From contig OX579636.1 in the NCBI GenBank assembly GCA_951230915.1, forward strand, positions 27,029,567-27,093,566: 64,000 bases of DNA, written 5' to 3'. Below the pieces are notes generated by a model, which searched no databases, was not told the origin of the DNA, and worked only from the letters and a program-made list of their open reading frames with translations. The position numbers were made by a program, and so were the translations under genes. Origin of the DNA: Antitrichia curtipendula. Its lineage: Eukaryota; Streptophyta; Bryopsida; Hypnales; Leucodontaceae. Of the stretch, positions 59,561 through 64,000 are shown in pieces (within the stretch, counting starts at the first letter, position 1; the number at the start of each line of letters is the position of its first letter).

Positions 59561-60658
59561 CAAGCCTCCCCGTCCAAGGAATGGATCCCAACTGCACCGA
59601 AGCTCAGGTGCCAAGGTAACAGACAAGTCACCTTCACCGGAGCACGAACACGTTCCCCGGAAAGTTCCCCCACTCCCCGTTCCCCGTTCTACGCCCCTCT
59701 CTTAGCGGGTCACCCGCGATCAAGAGTACCGAGCCGCAAAGCTCTCTCGGCCTTTTTCCCATCCAGAATCGCGGGTCGAGCCGGAGAAAATCTTTGCTTT
59801 GGGGTCGAAAACCCGAGCCGACCCAGCCCGACCCGACCTGACCCGATCCTTGCCTTCCCCTCCCGGCCTGTCCCGGCCTGTCCCGGCCCGGTCCGGTTCC
59901 GGGCGAGGGCATGGCGTGGCTGCTTCTCACCGTTGTTGGGAAGCCAGGGATGTGAGCCCGCCTCTTCTTCTCTCTTTGCTCGTTTGGACACATACACAGA
60001 CTCTGTAGCCGCAGTCTGCTGCTACTAGTGCCGCGGCGATGGTTGCGCACGGTTTGACACCCGAAGCACGCTCCGCCGGTTGCTCCCGTCCGCCTGGTGT
60101 GGTGGCTCTGCTTGCGTTTGCGGTGCTTGAGTGGCGTTTTCCATTCAGTTATTGATTTCGTCGCCGACTTGCGTGAGTTTTTTTTTCTCTTGCCGGAAAT
60201 AAGAAAAGAGAGTTGAGTATGGTAAAGCTTTGGTTTGCTTGCAGTCTTGTTTCGTGTGAGCTTGGCTTTGCCGCGCGGCCGAGGCGCGCGCTTGTGGTTG
60301 AGAGAGTCGGGGAGCGATCGACGCCAGGGAGGGAGGGGTGAGGGAGTGGGAGTAGGTGGAGGACCAGGGCGGGGAAAGGCAGGGAAAGGCGGAGAACGGG
60401 CGTCCGAGTGGAAATATGATGTGATGTGATGTGATGTGGTATATGTGTGTAGAGCGGGGAGATCGGGTGTCATGCAAGGGCGGAGAGTGCATGTGGAAGA
60501 GTTCGTGCGCCGGGAGAATAACGGACGACGCAGAGGGCCGTTTACAGGCCCGAGGAAAAGCAGTTGCTGCGGCGGGAGTGGTGGTGGTGGTTGCGAGGAG
60601 GAGGACGAGGACAGGGCGGGGCGGGGCGGGGTGAGCCACGCGATGGCGACCTCTGGAA
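59561..60658 (+). promoter_or_regulatory. GC-rich promoter/leader of the Tudor-domain gene
   Basis: A strongly GC-rich tract directly before the long frame at 60659. It contains tandem CCCGACC and TCCCGGCCTG words (59818-59897) and a (GATGT)n microsatellite (60418-60439). The frame of the downstream gene is closed by TGA at 60632-60634, marking the 5' limit of its coding potential. A possible 5'-UTR intron acceptor (TTTGCTTGCAG) lies near 60242. Minus-strand open frames here, including a 344-codon one, are low-complexity. Confidence 0.45.
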
Positions 60659-63600
60659 ATGGTGACATGGCGTGAAGGCGTGGAGGCGCGGGGGCTGGAT
60701 CTTGGTAGACTTGTTCGTTGGGAGCCTGCGGTTAGGGAGAGACCCCGGTCTTATCGGGAGCGGCGTTTTATGGAGGCGAAAGCCGTCACGAGCGGCATGA
60801 CGGCGATGTCGCGACGATCTCGTGAGCATCGCTCCAGCAAGAACATCGCGGGTACGATCCAAGAGTCTCAATTAGATATGACGTCGACGTCCAAGAATCC
60901 CAAGGTAGGCATTCTTAGTTCGTTAGAACATCACCATCGTAAGGACAGTTCGAATTTGCGGAGGTCCTCTCGCGTCACGCGCTTTGCTCCGAATCCTTCC
61001 GTGTTTCTTTCGAAGGGCCTAGAAGCCCGGGCCATTGTCTCGAAAGTTCCCGTGAAGACTATATCTACCGCGCCGTCGTCTGTTAAATCGTCTGTGATCG
61101 TCGACGGTGAGAGCGAAGCGTTGGAGCACGAGGCAGCGGATCAGGGGGTCAGTAGTTCGGTTCGGCAACCGCATGCCGTGGAGTCTAATCGTATGTCTGC
61201 GGTTTCAGGGGTTGGCGGCTCGCCAGATGCGGCCGGGCAGCCCAAGGGGAGACTGTTGAGGGGGAGACCCCGGGGAAGGCATGTGGCACCCGTCAAGAAG
61301 ATCGCGAAGCGAGCGAAGCGTTTGCAGGAAGTGCCCCTGACGGAGAGCGATGGAGCTCGGATTCTAGGCCGGAGAATAAAAGTATTCTGGCGTGATGAGA
61401 ACAAATGGTTTTATGGAGTAGTGAAAGCATATAATAGAGGGAGAAACTCTCACAAGATAGTCTATGATGACAAAGAAGAGGAGTGGCTGAAATTGCACGA
61501 AGAGAAATTTAAGCTTCAGGTGTTGGCTGGGGAGGTGTTTGGTAAAAAGGACCAACTTGTGTCGAGGCTGTCTACGGAGGTCACTGGCAATGGTTTAAAG
61601 ATTAATAGCTTTCTCGGAAGGAATAATAGGGTGAATGAGCCGGAGCAATTGAATGGAGAGACTGCCGCATCTTCGGCTAATGGAGGTGTTCAGGCTTTGA
61701 AGTTAATCAGTGTTCAACCTAGTTCTATTCGACAAAACGAGAACAGTTTGGAATATCCAGGGTTCTGCTCTGATGGGGGTTGCCGTGAGCAAGGGTCAAG
61801 CTTGAGGAAGGCTGGATTCAATGTGAGAGCAACCGAGGAATTTGAGGGTGCTACGCCAATAGTATTTGAAAGCGTAGACATTGAAGACCCGTACGCCATT
61901 GACCATACCAGTATTTCTGATTCTCTGGTGAAGTTCATGAGATCCAAGCAGAGTCTTGTGGAGTCGAGGAAGGTTTCGACATCGAGTGGTGCGGTTCCGC
62001 CTGTACTACCTGCTGCTGTGGCTACGAATCCAATACAGGTATCTTCAAGCTTGGAACCATCCTTGTGTAATGAGGCGAAGGATAAATTAGAGATTTCTGA
62101 TGTTGCACTCGCTTCGTCCGAGGCACGTGATGTTTTCTGTGACCTTGCTTCATCTGAGGGATGCGTATTCGAGGAAAAAAGAGCGCCTGAAGGGATCTCA
62201 TGTGAGGATGGGAAGGGTTCCGTTGATTCTGAGTCACTTGAAAGCGCGAAGGATGTGGACGTAGATTCAACCACCGAAAGCGCAGACATTGAAGACCCAT
62301 ACGCCATGGACCATACCAGTATGTCAGATTCTCTGGTTATGTTCATGAGATCCAAGCAGAGTCTTGCGGAGTCGAGGAAGGTTCTGACATCGAGTGAGGC
62401 GGTACCGTCTGTTCAACCTACAGCTGTGGCTGCGAATTCAATAGAGGTATCTCCAAGCTTGGAACCATCCTTGTGTAATGAGATGAAGGATAAATTAGAG
62501 ATTTCTGATGTTGCACTCGCTTCGTCCGAGGCACGTGATGTTGTCTGTGACCTCGAGTCATCTGAAGGATGCACATCTGAGGAAAGAGGAGCGCCTGAAG
62601 GGATCTCATGTGAGGATGGGAAGGGTTCTGTTGATTCTGAGTCACTTGGAAGCGCAAAGGGTGTGGTCGTAGATTCAACCACCGAAAGCGCAGACCTTGA
62701 AGACCCATATGCCATAGACCACACCAGTATGTCAGATTCGCTGGTTATGTTCTTGAGATCCAAGCAGAGTCTCACGGAGTCGAGGGAGTTTTCAGAAACG
62801 AGTGAGGCGATACCGTCTGTACAACCTGCAGCTGTGACTGCGAATCCAATAGAGATTGACATTTCTGATGTTGCACTCGCTTCTTCCGACGCATGTGATG
62901 ATTTCTGTGATCTTGCGTCATCTGAGGGATGCACATTTGAAAGAGGAGCGCCTGAAGGTATCTCAAGTGAGGATGGGATGGGTTCTGTTGATACTGAGTT
63001 GCGTGAATGCTCGAAGGTGGAGGGTTTAGATTCAACAATCGATTCTGCGAAGCTAAATGGGTCAGGCTTTCTCGGAAGTAGTGAAGGTGGCGGTTTGCAA
63101 TGGACTGGGCAGCAAAACGTTGAGCGTGGGGTAGAGGAAAACGGGGATTTGAGTGAGGCAGATATGAGTCTGTTGGAAGTGATTCTATGCGAGAGACGCG
63201 AGGAAGACGATGTCAGACTTGAGACTAAATACGATCACGCGCTCAGCGCGTCCGATGATGTTGAGGAGTTTGGGAACATAGCGGTTAAGTCCACTGAATT
63301 TAGAGAAGGCGTTTCATATTTGGGGGAAAAGCATTGGGCAGGAAGTGATTCCAGTAAGGGGTTGGCATCGAAGAAACAAGCAGTGCCCAGGCCCTCACGT
63401 CGAGGCAGGCACCGTGGTATTCGTCCGCCTCTGTTAACTTGGGTGGTGAGAACCGAGCGGTACATTTCGCGGTATATTGCAACAAATTTGGTGAAGATAG
63501 ATTGCACAATACCCGGGTATTACCTTTCATCTTGGATTTCTGACATAGATGGCGTTTGGAGATACCTTCCTTACCTCACGCTTTGTGTAGACTTGGTGTT

Positions 63601-64000
63601 GGAGAGTGCTACTTCCCAAGAAATTTCGTCTCGTACACCCAGGAACCGCTGTTATGGGGAACATATCGAGAAGGGTATTGCAATGCGAAGGAATTCGCTG
63701 TCAGGACTCGGCTGTAGGACTTGTGGAACCCTTGCATGTTTCTCCTTCCGTTTAGGAACTGCGAGGCTTTTACTTCAAGGAAATCGTATGTCATTGGATG
63801 GCTCCGACTCACAGCTGGTACTGAGGCAAGGCAATGACCCGGAGGTTGTGATTGGACTTGTCGAGGCTAATCCATCGCTTTCCGAGTTCCTGTGTTCAAC
63901 TAGTGAGGGCATGACAGTTGAGCAGCCTTGTGAGCCGCTAACAACTGAGCAGACTCTCGAGTTTTCGTGTTCAACTAGTGAGGGCATGGCAGTTGAGCAG
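60659..64000 (+). CDS. Plant Enhancer-of-polycomb-like protein with Tudor-like domain (partial, runs off the window)
   Basis: One uninterrupted frame of 1114 codons without a stop before the window edge. The N-terminus is basic (RSREHRSSK; RGRPRGRHVAPVKKIAKRAK). Residues about 233-295 form a Tudor/chromo-barrel-like module (ARILGRRIKVFW, KWFYGVV, IVYDDKEEEWLKL, EKFKL) that closely follows the module of plant EPL/EPCR proteins. Residues 404-794 are three repeats of about 136 residues. Residues about 923-983 (PPLLTWVVRTERY...SWISDIDGVWRYLPYL) resemble the downstream conserved block of the same family. EPL proteins are subunits of NuA4-type histone acetyltransferase complexes, so a nuclear chromatin role is likely. 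The EPcA-like C-terminal region would lie beyond 64000. M at 60659 is the first in-frame start; M at 60770 is the alternative. The absence of introns contrasts with neighbouring genes. Confidence 0.72.
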   Translation, partial: MVTWREGVEARGLDLGRLVRWEPAVRERPRSYRERRFMEAKAVTSGMTAMSRRSREHRSSKNIAGTIQESQLDMTSTSKNPKVGILSSLEHHHRKDSSNLRRSSRVTRFAPNPSVFLSKGLEARAIVSKVPVKTISTAPSSVKSSVIVDGESEALEHEAADQGVSSSVRQPHAVESNRMSAVSGVGGSPDAAGQPKGRLLRGRPRGRHVAPVKKIAKRAKRLQEVPLTESDGARILGRRIKVFWRDENKWFYGVVKAYNRGRNSHKIVYDDKEEEWLKLHEEKFKLQVLAGEVFGKKDQLVSRLSTEVTGNGLKINSFLGRNNRVNEPEQLNGETAASSANGGVQALKLISVQPSSIRQNENSLEYPGFCSDGGCREQGSSLRKAGFNVRATEEFEGATPIVFESVDIEDPYAIDHTSISDSLVKFMRSKQSLVESRKVSTSSGAVPPVLPAAVATNPIQVSSSLEPSLCNEAKDKLEISDVALASSEARDVFCDLASSEGCVFEEKRAPEGISCEDGKGSVDSESLESAKDVDVDSTTESADIEDPYAMDHTSMSDSLVMFMRSKQSLAESRKVLTSSEAVPSVQPTAVAANSIEVSPSLEPSLCNEMKDKLEISDVALASSEARDVVCDLESSEGCTSEERGAPEGISCEDGKGSVDSESLGSAKGVVVDSTTESADLEDPYAIDHTSMSDSLVMFLRSKQSLTESREFSETSEAIPSVQPAAVTANPIEIDISDVALASSDACDDFCDLASSEGCTFERGAPEGISSEDGMGSVDTELRECSKVEGLDSTIDSAKLNGSGFLGSSEGGGLQWTGQQNVERGVEENGDLSEADMSLLEVILCERREEDDVRLETKYDHALSASDDVEEFGNIAVKSTEFREGVSYLGEKHWAGSDSSKGLASKKQAVPRPSRRGRHRGIRPPLLTWVVRTERYISRYIATNLVKIDCTIPGYYLSSWISDIDGVWRYLPYLTLCVDLVLESATSQEISSRTPRNRCYGEHIEKGIAMRRNSLSGLGCRTCGTLACFSFRLGTARLLLQGNRMSLDGSDSQLVLRQGNDPEVVIGLVEANPSLSEFLCSTSEGMTVEQPCEPLTTEQTLEFSCSTSEGMAVEQ
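61868..63040 (+). repeat. Three in-frame tandem repeats inside the Tudor-domain gene
   Basis: Units are 61868-62275 (408 bp), 62276-62683 (408 bp) and 62684-63040 (357 bp). Each starts ES(A/V)D(I/L)EDPYA(I/M)DHTS and continues SDSLV.F.RSKQSL, then ISDVALASS(E/D)A, DL(A/E)SSEGC and APEGIS. Unit 3 lacks 17 codons, chiefly the SLEPSLCNE region. Units 1 and 2 are very similar at DNA level, which suggests recent duplication or ongoing homogenisation. Confidence 0.85.
63884..64000 (+). repeat. Start of a second in-frame repeat, 75-bp unit
   Basis: EF(L/S)CSTSEGM(T/A)VEQ occurs at 63884 and again at 63959, 25 codons apart. The array is cut by the window edge, so its copy number is unknown. Confidence 0.6.

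Noticed and set aside
59634..60668. A 344-codon minus-strand frame upstream of the Tudor-domain gene
   Set aside because: Low-complexity Pro/Ser/Arg content driven by GC-rich composition; no domains; frames are open on several phases of both strands.
61714..62934. Minus-strand frames of 213 and 173 codons
   Set aside because: They are antisense to the real plus-strand coding sequence and mirror its repeats; the plus frame has family similarity and the minus frames do not.

Overview
This is a window of plant nuclear DNA. Intron-containing genes carry plant-specific families: a plastid DEG5-type lumen protease, a plant GDSL esterase, a PH-domain ORP, a PLP3-type phosducin-like protein, and a plant Enhancer-of-polycomb-like protein. 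They sit in wide, AT-rich spacers full of small non-autonomous DNA transposons. Gene spacing of roughly 10 kb, short introns, GC-rich leaders and the absence of recognisable LTR retrotransposons would suit a bryophyte such as a liverwort. That placement is inference; no organellar or bacterial signature is present.

Layout. 1-940 is the end of a CACTA transposon, followed by a decayed RING-finger fragment (1097-1339). 4535-6396 (-) is a four-exon phosducin-like protein 3 gene. 9.0-12.5 kb is a cluster of terminal-inverted-repeat elements, including one element nested in another's terminus. It lies against the promoter of an eight-exon DEG5 gene (12721-15957, +). 18547-26331 (-) is a 17-exon, 1079-residue oxysterol-binding-protein-related protein (ORP). 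28-41 kb is repeat territory: a five-unit tandem array broken by two insertions, MULE-type MITEs, a ~0.9 kb inverted-repeat family, and small satellites. 41800-43110 (-) is a four-exon YIF1 gene with an ERSE-like promoter element upstream. 45141-45708 is a Stowaway/mariner-like MITE. 48861-50563 (+) is a four-exon GDSL esterase with a truncated relative downstream. 53-59 kb holds more MITEs. 59.6-60.7 kb is a GC-rich leader feeding a long intronless reading frame (60659 to the window edge, +) with a Tudor-like domain and internal repeats.

The genes do not form one pathway. ORP (lipid exchange at membrane contacts), YIF1 (ER-Golgi traffic) and the GDSL esterase (secreted) all concern the endomembrane system, but nothing shows co-regulation. 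All exon models were built by hand from splice signals, reading phase and family similarity. Each spliced CDS closes in frame. No CRISPR array, tRNA or rRNA gene was seen.
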